From positions 1 to 46,982 of the IMG/VR virus record IMGVR_UViG_3300030746_000023: a stretch of DNA of 46,982 nucleotides; one strand, given 5' to 3'. Below are positions 1-7,244 of this stretch, piece by piece. The notes beneath the pieces were generated by a model. It made no database searches. It was given only the letters and a program-made list of their open reading frames with translations, and had not been told where the DNA came from. Source of the DNA: a virus. The stretch's first letter is position 1; each line of letters begins with the position of its first letter. Position numbers and translations under genes: made by a program.

Positions 1-4
1 CATA

Positions 5-1897
5 TTATATTACCTCGCAATAGCCCGAAGAGCAAGCGTACTCTTGGGAGCCTGTTGTGTTGTCTTCTTGTTCGTAGGTCTTTAGCAAATCCCAATCGAT
101 CTGCTTGGGCATCCTACTTACCCATTCGTTGTATTGTTCTTCTGTGATCTCTTGGTAGGGAGCCTGTCGATAGGTGTGTTCAGAATAGGGTAGAAAAGCC
201 ACACCAGAAAGAATATCGAAATTATCCCACACCCAAGATCCCACACCAATCCATTCATTTTCTTTTACATTCACCGTTATACTGGGTTTATGTTCACACC
301 AATGTTCTTGGACATTACGCCAGATTTCAAGGTGCTCGATTGCAGTGATATCCGACCTGCACAAACTAGCATCTGGGCTTGCGATGGGGAAAGAGAAGAC
401 AGCCGTATGGTCTGGGTTTGTGACATCTGGTTCAAAGGGTACACCTTGGTCAATTAGGAATGTGGTTAGCGGATCTTTTACATCTCCTCGTACCGTCCTA
501 ATATAAAAAGGACTATGCCGAGGGTGAATGCCAGAACTACTGTCCACCAACTGGGAGACGGTACCTGAAGGCTTAACACAAGTAATAGCCACAGACTGCT
601 GAATACCAAGAGTAGTAGCCAGATTCTTATTTGTTGCAACTGCTATCTCCCGAAGGCGTTGGAGCCACAGACAACCTTCACCAGTTCGTCCGAGGATTGG
701 GTGGTCGAGGATTCCGGTAAGGCTAACGCCAAGTAGACGTTCTTCTTCTGTATTTTTCCGCCAGCAACGTCTGAGATACGCAAACTGAGTAAGAGTGGAC
801 TGAAAGGTCCCAAGAATGGTGGCCAGTCGCACTTTTCGTTCCAGGTCTGACAAGTTATCTCCAGATCGTACAACGACTTCAGTGAGGTTACAGAACTGAT
901 TAGGTCGAAGAATGATCTCGCTGCAAGGATTAGTCCCGTACTCGAAAGAGACATCTCGTCTGGCATTTCGACTAGCTTGTCGCACGCTTGCCTTACGGTT
1001 GAATATCCCTCGCTCCCCACTTTTACTGTCGTATAGAGATTGCCACTCTCGTAGGAATTCTCCGACGGATGGTTTTCCCAAGTACACCGCGCTGTTATTA
1101 GATAGACCTCGTTGTCCATTCTGCTCCCACCAAGCTCCGTGCTTTGCCTGCCTTGCTCCTTCATCACTTAGATCGCTTAGACTGATCATGGCTGACCGTC
1201 TTACACCACCGACAACAACAACCTCTGCAATCTTACACAAAAGATCGTGGCACTCTAGCGACGATAGTTGCCTTCCTCGGGCTCGATTACAAACTTCTGT
1301 AGCATAAGTAAATAACTCGACAAGCGGCTCAGGTCCGCTAGCACGACCCCCAAAAGTCTTGAGTCGAGCGCCTGCAGGCCGTACTCGCGAAACGTCCCAT
1401 CCAGGTGTGTAACCCTCAAAGAGGTAACTGAGGAGGGTTCTAAGGGCTGATGCCCACCCTTCCTTACTGTCTGGTACTGTGACAATTGGTTGATCTTGTC
1501 CACCAATAGTTTCTCCGATGGTTGGAAGTTGATCCACATATTTCTTTTCCACGCTGAAACCAACACCAGTCCCACAAAGTAGGATGTACATGGCCTCATC
1601 GAAGGCGCGTAGGTTGTCAACTACAAGATAAGCACAATTATAACCAGCTACGTGAGTCCTGTCAAGAGCTGGACCAGCAGTCATAAGACATCTCATTGAT
1701 GGCATGACTTCTAGATTAATTATCGCATCTTCAATTTCAAGCCATTCTTTTGAACCTAGAGAACCACCTTTGGTGTAAAGCATCATCCAATCAATATAGC
1801 GTCGGACAGTTTCTTCCCAGGTTTCTCGTCGGTTCTCATCAGGTATCCACCTAGCGTAGCGACTTGTGTGTATAAATCTTTGATAATCAGTTAGAAT
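5..1897 (-). CDS. nrdJ: Adenosylcobalamin-dependent (class II) ribonucleoside-triphosphate reductase
   Basis: Reduces ribonucleotides to deoxyribonucleotides with a cobalamin-generated thiyl radical, supplying dNTPs for phage replication. About 630 residues, versus about 740 in the monomeric Lactobacillus enzyme, which it resembles throughout. Visible motifs, numbered from the proposed start: NCAY (Cys88, first redox Cys), NPCSEI (Cys325 thiyl radical, Glu327), CNLTEV (Cys336, 11 residues later as in the family) and a C-terminal CSSGYCEV pair for re-reduction. The first ATG (1786) would remove conserved sequence: the frame upstream reads RYARW..DENRRETWEETV, matching the family N-terminus, and is open only to a stop at 1918-1916. 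It contains no ATG, GTG, TTG or CTG. An ATT at 1897-1895, seven bases after AGGAG, is the proposed start. The gene overlaps the upstream one by 7 nt. Another ATG (3-1) follows the stop and may begin the next gene. The product is certain; the start codon is inferred. Confidence 0.93.
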   Translation of the reverse strand: MLTDYQRFIHTSRYARWIPDENRRETWEETVRRYIDWMMLYTKGGSLGSKEWLEIEDAIINLEVMPSMRCLMTAGPALDRTHVAGYNCAYLVVDNLRAFDEAMYILLCGTGVGFSVEKKYVDQLPTIGETIGGQDQPIVTVPDSKEGWASALRTLLSYLFEGYTPGWDVSRVRPAGARLKTFGGRASGPEPLVELFTYATEVCNRARGRQLSSLECHDLLCKIAEVVVVGGVRRSAMISLSDLSDEGARQAKHGAWWEQNGQRGLSNNSAVYLGKPSVGEFLREWQSLYDSKSGERGIFNRKASVRQASRNARRDVSFEYGTNPCSEIILRPNQFCNLTEVVVRSGDNLSDLERKVRLATILGTFQSTLTQFAYLRRCWRKNTEEERLLGVSLTGILDHPILGRTGEGCLWLQRLREIAVATNKNLATTLGIQQSVAITCVKPSGTVSQLVDSSSGIHPRHSPFYIRTVRGDVKDPLTTFLIDQGVPFEPDVTNPDHTAVFSFPIASPDASLCRSDITAIEHLEIWRNVQEHWCEHKPSITVNVKENEWIGVGSWVWDNFDILSGVAFLPYSEHTYRQAPYQEITEEQYNEWVSRMPKQIDWDLLKTYEQEDNTTGSQEYACSSGYCEVI

Positions 1898-2451
1898 AGG
1901 TTTTCTCCTGCTGGTTCAATATTAAAAGCTAGATCGAACCCTTTAAATTGTGGGTTAAGCCAGCCGTACTTATCTGCTTTCTTTTGTGCCCGTGCCAAGG
2001 ACTTAGCAACTGCTTTAGGTTCTTTATTCTTGCTAATGTACTCAATAGTTTCATTCTGTACGGATTCAAAAGCCTTACGATGAATGAACATACCTTTATT
2101 GCTGAACACACCAAGAGTTAGACTATGATCAAAGGATTTGAAATGCTGCTTTGGGTCAATAAAGTGCACACCTATTAGTTGTATCCTATACACCCCATCA
2201 ACTAGATAATCATAGACAGATCCGATGTGATTACCATTACCTTGTTCATACTCATTCTGATTATCCTGATCAAGTTTTACCCAATTAGGTGGTAGAACTG
2301 GTAGACCAACCTGATATGTATAAAAGATATCGTAGTCTTTCGGTTGAAGATGTACACTATATGCGTAGTCAACAACTGCTCCACCCATCAGAACAGAGTT
2401 CTTTGGGGCCTCAGAGATCAATTTCATCCAGAGTTTCGGACCGTTCGCCAT
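1891..2451 (-). CDS. Predicted nucleotidyltransferase-fold protein
   Basis: A 186-residue protein whose N-terminal part has the signature of the polymerase-beta-like nucleotidyltransferase superfamily: MGGAVVDY (Gly23-Gly24) followed 15 residues later by PKDYDIF with the metal-binding pair Asp39/Asp41. The C-terminal half is Lys/Ala-rich and helical and gives no second recognisable domain. Substrate cannot be read; such phage proteins could add nucleotides to RNA, protein or small molecules. ATG start with AAGGA six bases upstream. It lies directly before ribonucleotide reductase (7-nt overlap), so the two are probably translationally coupled. Superfamily call moderately sure; function unknown. 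Confidence 0.7.
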   Translation of the reverse strand: MANGPKLWMKLISEAPKNSVLMGGAVVDYAYSVHLQPKDYDIFYTYQVGLPVLPPNWVKLDQDNQNEYEQGNGNHIGSVYDYLVDGVYRIQLIGVHFIDPKQHFKSFDHSLTLGVFSNKGMFIHRKAFESVQNETIEYISKNKEPKAVAKSLARAQKKADKYGWLNPQFKGFDLAFNIEPAGENLF

Positions 2452-2560
2452 CCCAGTTCCTTTTGGGTTTCTGTCGTTGTTGTTTAGGTAGTTTCAGATC
2501 CTTATCAAAGTGATTCTGCCTACGCTGTCTTCTACGATCCTTAAGATCGAACTTGTTCAT
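2411..2560 (-). CDS. Small very basic hypothetical protein (49 aa)
   Basis: ATG at 2560-2558 opens a 49-residue frame that overlaps the end of the upstream gene by 20 nt and the start of the nucleotidyltransferase-like gene by 41 nt. The N-terminal 35 residues are rich in Arg, Lys and Gln (DRRRQRRQ) and the tail is acidic, suggesting nucleic-acid binding. It fills what would otherwise be a gap in a tightly packed operon. The ribosome-binding site (AAGGG) is very close to the ATG and poor. No family recognised; may be spurious. Confidence 0.4.
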   Translation of the reverse strand: MNKFDLKDRRRQRRQNHFDKDLKLPKQQRQKPKRNWDGERSETLDEIDL

Positions 2561-2894
2561 ACCCTTGCTCAACGTCGTACTCCGATAGTTCCCAAATCTT
2601 GAGGCTAAGGAATTTAGCTAGTGCCACTTCTGCCGCAACCCCTTTTGACTTCTGCCACCCAGGAAGAAGAGCAATTGCGTCCGCTTCATTTGCAATATAA
2701 TTGAGATCATCCATAATCATACAACGCATAACCTTACCATCAAGTTCTAGTTTATCATAACCTTTTTGGCGATCATTATCCGCTGGACTAAAAACTTCAT
2801 GTCCATGTTTTCTTAGTGTCAGGGCAGCCATATCAAAGGCTGGAAAGTTAAACTCTGGAATGCCTCTCATAGGGCCAGCTAGGTAGACGTTCAT
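2541..2894 (-). CDS. DUF4406-type nucleoside 2-deoxyribosyltransferase-like protein
   Basis: 117 residues from the chosen start. Begins MNVYLAGPMRGIP and continues with FNFPAF and GHEVFSPAD, the hallmark of the DUF4406 family, a Rossmann-like relative of nucleoside 2-deoxyribosyltransferases. Many phages carry one next to nucleotide-metabolism genes, as here (dNTP pyrophosphohydrolase-like gene upstream, ribonucleotide reductase downstream). The family fold suggests binding or cleavage of a nucleoside N-glycosidic bond; activity is unproven. The start at 2894 (not the in-frame codon at 2927) is chosen because GGAG lies five bases upstream and the protein then begins at the first beta strand. 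Confidence 0.8.
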   Translation of the reverse strand: MNVYLAGPMRGIPEFNFPAFDMAALTLRKHGHEVFSPADNDRQKGYDKLELDGKVMRCMIMDDLNYIANEADAIALLPGWQKSKGVAAEVALAKFLSLKIWELSEYDVEQGYEQVRS

Positions 2895-2987
2895 TGGTTC
2901 TCCAATATTTCGAATAACCAATACCACAATATTTGGTTTGGTTCTATATTTTTATGCCGGAAATAAGCATAACTACTCGTCCAATAA

Positions 2988-3311
2988 TCAAGATTTTTGT
3001 TCAAGAATTAGTTCCAAACGAGCTAGACTATTCCAGGCAACGTGGGCAGCATGTAGAAGTTCACTATCAGCATCACAAACCTCTCCAGATGCTTCCTTGA
3101 GCAGGTGTCGAGCCAGTGCGTCAGTGTAACGATTAAGTCCGTCTGGGACATGTCTCCAACCAGCCCAGGCATATTTTCTGGCACCAAATTCACTGACACG
3201 AGATAGTTCTTCAATTGCTCGCGGAAAGTATCCGATTGCTCCACGATAGACTGGAGCCTTTCCTTGGTCATACTTAACTGCGCCAGGTATTGACCCCTCG
3301 GCATCAGACAT
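2988..3311 (-). CDS. dATP/dGTP diphosphohydrolase-like protein (DUF5664 type)
   Basis: 107 residues, all-alpha. The sequence KYDQGKAPVY, then FGARKYAWAGWR, DGLNRYTDALARHLL, and DADSELLHAAHVAWNSLARLE is typical of the phage family related to MazG-type NTP pyrophosphohydrolases (dATP/dGTP diphosphohydrolase N-terminal family). The acidic and His residues in the last two blocks would hold magnesium. Likely role: trimming the dNTP pool, in keeping with the neighbouring DUF4406 protein and ribonucleotide reductase. ATG overlaps the upstream stop by 8 nt. No PurZ- or DatZ-like gene is visible, so there is no evidence here for 2-aminoadenine DNA. Confidence 0.8.
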   Translation of the reverse strand: MSDAEGSIPGAVKYDQGKAPVYRGAIGYFPRAIEELSRVSEFGARKYAWAGWRHVPDGLNRYTDALARHLLKEASGEVCDADSELLHAAHVAWNSLARLELILEQKS

Positions 3312-3459
3312 TATCTTCCATCACACCAAATAGATTGGTTGGGTCTTCAATCGGTACGATCATAAAACCCCATTCAGCAAGTTCTCGTTCGAGAGTCTTA
3401 GCATCAAAGGGTTCGCCTTCGTAGATACGATCAATGATGTCATTCAGCATATCATCCAT
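3304..3459 (-). CDS. Small acidic hypothetical protein (51 aa)
   Basis: The ATG at 3459 follows the exonuclease stop codon (3463-3461) by one base and has AAGG six bases upstream, so it is preferred over earlier in-frame starts at 3564 or 3606 that would overlap the exonuclease by more than 100 nt. The product is acidic, starts MDDMLNDIIDRIYEG and includes an amphipathic helix. No family recognised. Overlaps the next gene by 8 nt. Confidence 0.6.
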   Translation of the reverse strand: MDDMLNDIIDRIYEGEPFDAKTLERELAEWGFMIVPIEDPTNLFGVMEDNV

Positions 3460-3460
3460 C

Positions 3461-4165
3461 TCAAACCTTCTTTCTGGCGCCTGTATGCCAAGAACCACAG
3501 TCAATGCACTGAAGTCGTTGTACTTTAAAAAACTTCGTCCTTCGAAATCCTCTAGATTGTACATGATTACTCCCACAAGCTCCACAAGCTCCCTTGTTAT
3601 CCCCAAGATGCGGGTGATCTTGAATGAAAGGTTTAATTCGCTGATAGAGATTAGCAGTTACCTTGACATCCTGAATACAATACTTCTGCATCCGCTTCTG
3701 GGCCTTGACATCGCCTTCAAGAACAGACCGCCAGAGTGCAAAGCCTTCATGCTTCATCTTAGATCCAACACCAAGTAAGGGGCCAATATAAGCCAACTTG
3801 GCCATCACAAATCCCAAGCCTTTTACGGTCTTAATCAAATCGATAGAGGTAGGTGGTGCAAAAGGTTTCAAACCCTCAAGCATTAGATGGCCTTTAATCT
3901 TAGGCAAATCATATCGATTGCCGTTGTAAGTAATTACAGCGTCTGCCTCATCAAGAAGATTGCGAAGAACATATGCCATGTCTGTTGCACCATACTCCCA
4001 CTTAGAGAGGAAGATGAACTCTTTAGAGCCAACCCAATGAGCACAGAAGCAGAGAAGACCGCCGCTATCAATCAACTGATCAGGACTAATATTCTCATCA
4101 TACATCCGCCAGACATAAGCCTTGGCAGGTGCCCATTCGATATCTATAACTAGGATTTTACTCAT
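3461..4165 (-). CDS. DnaQ/RNase H-like 3'-5' exonuclease with C-terminal zinc ribbon
   Basis: 234 residues. The three DEDDy exonuclease motifs are present: VIDIEW (Asp8, Glu10), ITYNGNRYD (Asn81...Asp86) and YCIQD (Tyr162xxxAsp166). This matches the YprB-like RNase H fold branch. The last ~40 residues carry CGACG and CIDCG, a four-Cys zinc ribbon likely to bind nucleic acid. Probable role in recombination, primer removal or host DNA degradation, consistent with endonuclease I immediately upstream. The start at 4165 gives an 8-nt overlap with endonuclease I and begins at the first beta strand; the earlier in-frame ATG at 4318 would only add antisense-like sequence. Confidence 0.85.
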   Translation of the reverse strand: MSKILVIDIEWAPAKAYVWRMYDENISPDQLIDSGGLLCFCAHWVGSKEFIFLSKWEYGATDMAYVLRNLLDEADAVITYNGNRYDLPKIKGHLMLEGLKPFAPPTSIDLIKTVKGLGFVMAKLAYIGPLLGVGSKMKHEGFALWRSVLEGDVKAQKRMQKYCIQDVKVTANLYQRIKPFIQDHPHLGDNKGACGACGSNHVQSRGFRRTKFFKVQRLQCIDCGSWHTGARKKV

Positions 4166-4508
4166 CAATCCACTCCTGGGGTACGACACCAACGGCCCAC
4201 TTGTAGCCGTTCCGGTCTGCCCACTTCTCGTGGGTCTGCTTCTGAAAGGGAACTTTCTTGTTGGCCTCCATAAATAGGAAGCGAATGTCATGATCAGGAT
4301 ATTGTTTACGTACCGCAATCATCTTGCGAATACTCTCCCGATCTAGTCTACCTTTGACTTCGATAATAATTCCGTTGTCTAGTATGAAGTCTGGATGATA
4401 AATTCCGTTTAAAGTGTAAGGAAGTTCCAAAGTCTCGTAGGTATATTTCACCCCACGAGACCTTAGATTGGCATCGACCGTGCGCTCGAAGCCTGACTTA
4501 AAAGCCAC
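4158..4508 (-). CDS. T7 gp3-like endonuclease I (Holliday junction resolvase)
   Basis: 116 residues aligned by eye with T7 endonuclease I over nearly its full length. The catalytic set is present: Glu8 in KSGFE, Asp40 in YHPDF, Glu50 and Lys52 in IIEVKG. The end PQEWI matches the T7 PAEWI end. It resolves branched DNA during replication and packaging and may degrade host DNA. Starts with GTG sharing a base with the endolysin stop codon (TAGTG), indicating coupled translation. Somewhat shorter than T7 gp3 (149 aa). Confidence 0.92.
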   Translation of the reverse strand: MAFKSGFERTVDANLRSRGVKYTYETLELPYTLNGIYHPDFILDNGIIIEVKGRLDRESIRKMIAVRKQYPDHDIRFLFMEANKKVPFQKQTHEKWADRNGYKWAVGVVPQEWIDE

Positions 4509-4933
4509 TAAGGATATTTAGCCGGATCAAGTTGGTAATGGCCCCAGTCCTGGAAGTGACTAACCACACCGTCTACCCAAGCACCAACTGCTTGGCCACC
4601 CCACTGAACGTCAATACCCAACTCCTGAGCAGCAGCCAAGACTTGTTTACTTACCGCAGTGTAGACCACAGCCACAGTGGGACCAGAGCCAAGATAGACG
4701 CCATTGACAAAAACCCCAATATCAACAGCCATAGCAAGATTATTGTAATGACTGTCTGGGAGGTGTCTCGAATGAAGTGTTTGGGAAAATCCCTCAAGAA
4801 CCAATTGCTTTTCTTCGGCGAGAGTTCTAATTCCATAGATCACCTGAAATGGTTGTGGAGTTTGACTAGCAGCGTTGATGACTTTGACAAGATCGGGATG
4901 AACTTGAGAAAGAAGATTATGTGGATCTAACAT
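4508..4933 (-). CDS. Endolysin: M15-family L-alanyl-D-glutamate-type peptidase
   Basis: 141 residues. GIRTLAEEKQLV...SRHL...MAVDIGV...DWGHYQL is the M15C/VanY-like zinc peptidase pattern (as in phage T5 endolysin), with metal ligands His57, Asp71 and His132. It would cut the peptide stem of peptidoglycan at lysis. No signal peptide or wall-binding domain, so it should need a holin. Unusually for a lysis gene, it lies in the leftward replication operon between a secreted ClpP-like gene (7-nt overlap) and endonuclease I, far from the structural genes. Confidence 0.88.
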   Translation of the reverse strand: MLDPHNLLSQVHPDLVKVINAASQTPQPFQVIYGIRTLAEEKQLVLEGFSQTLHSRHLPDSHYNNLAMAVDIGVFVNGVYLGSGPTVAVVYTAVSKQVLAAAQELGIDVQWGGQAVGAWVDGVVSHFQDWGHYQLDPAKYP

Positions 4934-5364
4934 GTCTTGTAAAACTTCCCAGCTTCGCTCTGATTCAATATCAACAAATGACCACTATTAGGTTTAGGAA
5001 GCCCACCTCGAGATTGAATGTACTTATTCAACCCTGGTGTCTTGTAAATAATGTCTCCGTACTCAGGTCCATCTTCTGTCATCATAACTGATTGATGATA
5101 ACCTAGTACCGCGTTCTTAGTGATACAAACATTATCACGAGCTTCATCGACCAAGATAGTGCAAGCACTCAAACAAGGACCATCCACGATTACAGGCGTC
5201 TTGTCAGCAGCAAGTTGCCTACCTTGAGCGGCAAATAGATCGATGATACCACCAGGACTAAACTCAACCACACAGGGAACTGAGCAAGGGACCGGAGGAT
5301 AACTAAAGTCAGACTGACCTAGACCAAAAATCGAAAGAATAAGAAGACTAATCATAAATATCAT
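4927..5364 (-). CDS. Secreted ClpP/crotonase-fold serine protease-like protein
   Basis: 145 residues from the ATG at 5364. Residues 1-18 are hydrophobic (MIFMISLLILSIFGLG) and look like a signal peptide or anchor. The rest has the core of the ClpP-like periplasmic family (COG3904-like): a PGG turn, a VIVDGPCLSAC strand-turn with candidate nucleophile Ser66, and VLGYHQS with candidate His90. Several Cys (27, 31, 64, 68, 80) suggest disulphides outside the cytoplasm. A later ATG at 5355 is an alternative start. Sits directly upstream of the endolysin with a 7-nt overlap, so a role in lysis or envelope remodelling is possible. Catalytic activity is inferred only. Confidence 0.65.
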   Translation of the reverse strand: MIFMISLLILSIFGLGQSDFSYPPVPCSVPCVVEFSPGGIIDLFAAQGRQLAADKTPVIVDGPCLSACTILVDEARDNVCITKNAVLGYHQSVMMTEDGPEYGDIIYKTPGLNKYIQSRGGLPKPNSGHLLILNQSEAGKFYKTC

Positions 5365-5626
5365 CACTCTCTTCTTCTTCCAATTCGTCGCACATCTGAG
5401 CGGCCTTAACGCGGCCAATGGGTATAACAATATCAGGAACCGCACCGAGTTCTGTAGTCTTCATGATGGCAACGTGATGCGGGGTGAAGATCAGAAAACC
5501 CTCGGCGAACCATTCCACATCTTCGATGTCTGTAATTACGTAATGATTACTCGGAAACTTAGCCTCTTCTTCCTTACCCTTACCACCATTAATGGTACCG
5601 AGATGAAAGATGTTATCGTCGTCCAT
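5348..5626 (-). CDS. Hypothetical acidic protein (92 aa)
   Basis: Strongly acidic at both ends (MDDDN and EEEESDDIYD), with a hydrophobic beta-rich middle (GFLIFTPHHVAIM). No signal peptide and no recognised family. ATG with AAGGAAG at good spacing. Its stop overlaps the secreted ClpP-like gene by 17 nt. Function unknown. Confidence 0.6.
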   Translation of the reverse strand: MDDDNIFHLGTINGGKGKEEEAKFPSNHYVITDIEDVEWFAEGFLIFTPHHVAIMKTTELGAVPDIVIPIGRVKAAQMCDELEEEESDDIYD

Positions 5627-5641
5627 ATTTGCTTCCTTGCT

Positions 5642-6478
5642 CTAGAAGTTCACTTTTTCGAATACCTTCGGTTCTCTTTTTACTGTCGTGAAAAACTTAG
5701 GGCCATTAGAATAAAGAAAGGTCCGAAGACCCAAACCACCATTGCTATCAGCCCAACAACGCCTCTTATGATCACAGTAGGAGCAATTTGTTCCAAGAAC
5801 TCGGTTACCACTTGCTCCATCTTCTTCATCGGGGTAGCACCTTTCAGGTTCGACATCTGACTCAACAGCAGACTTTAAATAGTCAATACGTTCTTCAACA
5901 TTAACTGTGGCAGCAAGTTCGTCCTTAGTGAATGGAAGATAAGCTAGGTGTCCGCTGACTTTGTCCATTGCAAGAAATGCACCGTCTGTGTTTCTTGCTT
6001 TACTATAACCGGCGATCTGTTCAATATAACCGAAGGCGTCGTCTTCAGCCAAAGATCCATTAGCGAACTTCTTAAACGAATAGGGGCTAGCACTCTTGAC
6101 ATCAACAGTTACTCCGTCGATGTCGGCGTCGATATGTCCTTTAATTCCTTGGATAGCCACTTCATCTTGGCGAGCCGTAACATTGTGGCCCGACACGCTG
6201 GCGAGGAATAGTAGGACAGACTCTGTAATGTGGCCAACGAGGAACTTGAGGAGAGTGTGGCCTTTGAGTGGTTCTTCTGGTTCATATCTCTTTTGGTACC
6301 AAAGTTGACGTGCGCCTTTTCCGAGGTTGGACATACGAAGGGTGAATGGTCGTTTACCTTCTTCTAGACTGTCCCGGATAATGGTAGCAAGTTCAGACCC
6401 AAATTCAGTTGCTTCGGCGTCGGTAACTTGCTTACCATTTTCCAGGACAGAATAGATGTCATCTACTAAAGTTGAGAT
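5642..6478 (-). CDS. PD-(D/E)XK (Cas4/RecB-like) nuclease, with probable ATC start
   Basis: About 278 residues from the proposed start. The catalytic core reads H-ITESVLLFL, GIKGHIDADIDG and VDVKSAS, the Asp...Asp-x-Lys arrangement of RecB/Cas4-like nucleases. It ends with a CSYC...C cluster resembling the Cas4 iron-sulphur ligands. The first ATG (6334) starts in the middle of a conserved segment (LRMSNLG). Upstream the frame continues with STLVDDIYSVLENGK, typical of related phage nucleases as I recall them, to an ATC at 6478-6476 that overlaps the SSB stop (TAATC) and has GAGGA nine bases upstream. No ATG/GTG/TTG exists back to the stop at 6508-6506; a CTG at 6499 and one farther in are weaker alternatives. 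Likely recombination nuclease acting with SSB. Confidence 0.82.
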   Translation of the reverse strand: MSTLVDDIYSVLENGKQVTDAEATEFGSELATIIRDSLEEGKRPFTLRMSNLGKGARQLWYQKRYEPEEPLKGHTLLKFLVGHITESVLLFLASVSGHNVTARQDEVAIQGIKGHIDADIDGVTVDVKSASPYSFKKFANGSLAEDDAFGYIEQIAGYSKARNTDGAFLAMDKVSGHLAYLPFTKDELAATVNVEERIDYLKSAVESDVEPERCYPDEEDGASGNRVLGTNCSYCDHKRRCWADSNGGLGLRTFLYSNGPKFFTTVKREPKVFEKVNF

Positions 6479-6918
6479 TAAGCGACTTCCTCGGCCCAGG
6501 GCTTGTCATCTTCTCTAGTTGGGAATTCACCGCCTTCAAATGCTACCAAGTCCCAGACCTGAAGCGATAGAATATTAGCCGACTTCTGATTCTTACCATA
6601 CTCGTTAATAGCAAAGTTGACATTGACCGTAGAACTATTACCGATCTTGGTCTTCGGATTCCACGCTTCACCATGATGGTCAACCACACGAATGGGTTGG
6701 TTCGGACTGCCGTCTTGCTTCAGTTCACGACGCTTGAAGGTCATATAAGGACCATTACCCTTGTCCTTGATCTTCTCTTTCAGACCTTCAACTTCCAGCC
6801 GATGAACAGTTTCCTCGTCGAGATACACATCAATGCTCCACTCCTTGTGAGCATTTTGATAACCCCAACCAGGTTCACCGGTAATCTTGGCCCACTTGGC
6901 CTTTCCACGAATGAGCAA
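6478..6918 (-). CDS. T7 gp2.5-like single-stranded DNA-binding protein
   Basis: 146 residues. GKAKWAKITGEPGWGYQ, FKRRELKQDG, IGNSSTVNVNF and QVWDLV follow the OB-fold phage SSB family. The C-terminus is acidic and ends near Trp (REDDKPWAEEVA), as needed for contacts with polymerase and helicase. Start is TTG, six bases after AAGGAG. First gene behind the promoter at 7005-7033, so probably transcribed both from this promoter and by readthrough from the polymerase. Confidence 0.85.
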   Translation of the reverse strand: MLIRGKAKWAKITGEPGWGYQNAHKEWSIDVYLDEETVHRLEVEGLKEKIKDKGNGPYMTFKRRELKQDGSPNQPIRVVDHHGEAWNPKTKIGNSSTVNVNFAINEYGKNQKSANILSLQVWDLVAFEGGEFPTREDDKPWAEEVA

Positions 6919-7004
6919 TAGATGCTCCTTTCTTTCTTGTTATTTTCTTATTGTTTTATTGTCTTCGACATTAAAGTAGATGATCTCTCATCACCATATT
7001 CAAT

Positions 7005-7033
7005 ATTGTACCTTATGATACTTTACTTGTCAA
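7005..7033 (-). promoter_or_regulatory. Sigma70-type promoter upstream of SSB
   Basis: On the minus strand TTGACA (7033-7028) and TACAAT (7010-7005) are separated by exactly 17 bases. The -10 box is about 87 nt before the SSB start. The -35 box overlaps the end of the 58-codon reading frame. Confidence 0.75.
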
Positions 7034-7199
7034 CCAATTTATCGAATATTCTCAAATGAAATGTGCCATTACCGTTGTCGTGGAACTGAACACACTCAGA
7101 ATCTACAAAGTCGCCCACTATTTCGAGTGGTACTGTAATGTATGGTCCTATTTCATCATTGCATTCAAATTGTTGATAGTAGTCTGGTCCTTGTCTCAT
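7023..7199 (-). CDS. Small hypothetical protein (58 aa)
   Basis: ATG at 7199-7197, stop TAA at 7025-7023. Fills the space between polymerase and SSB. The sequence (MRQGPDYYQQF...ITVPLEIVGDF...LRIFDKLVDK) looks like a compact beta-rich fold. A purine-rich AGGGAAAG lies about 14 nt upstream, rather far. Its end overlaps the -35 box of the SSB promoter. No family recognised. Confidence 0.5.
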   Translation of the reverse strand: MRQGPDYYQQFECNDEIGPYITVPLEIVGDFVDSECVQFHDNGNGTFHLRIFDKLVDK

Positions 7200-7244
7200 G
7201 CAAATAGATCACTTTCCCTGCAATATTTCTCGTATTTATTTAGA

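Noticed and set aside
2988-3311. Evidence for a 2-aminoadenine (Z) genome because of a dATP/dGTP pyrophosphohydrolase-like gene
   Set aside because: No PurZ- or DatZ-like gene is visible and the polymerase is an ordinary T7 type; the gene family is widespread.
3459-3606. Longer start for the 51-aa gene at 3606 or 3564
   Set aside because: Would overlap the zinc-ribbon end of the exonuclease by over 100 nt, while ATG 3459 has a good ribosome-binding site and follows the stop by one base.
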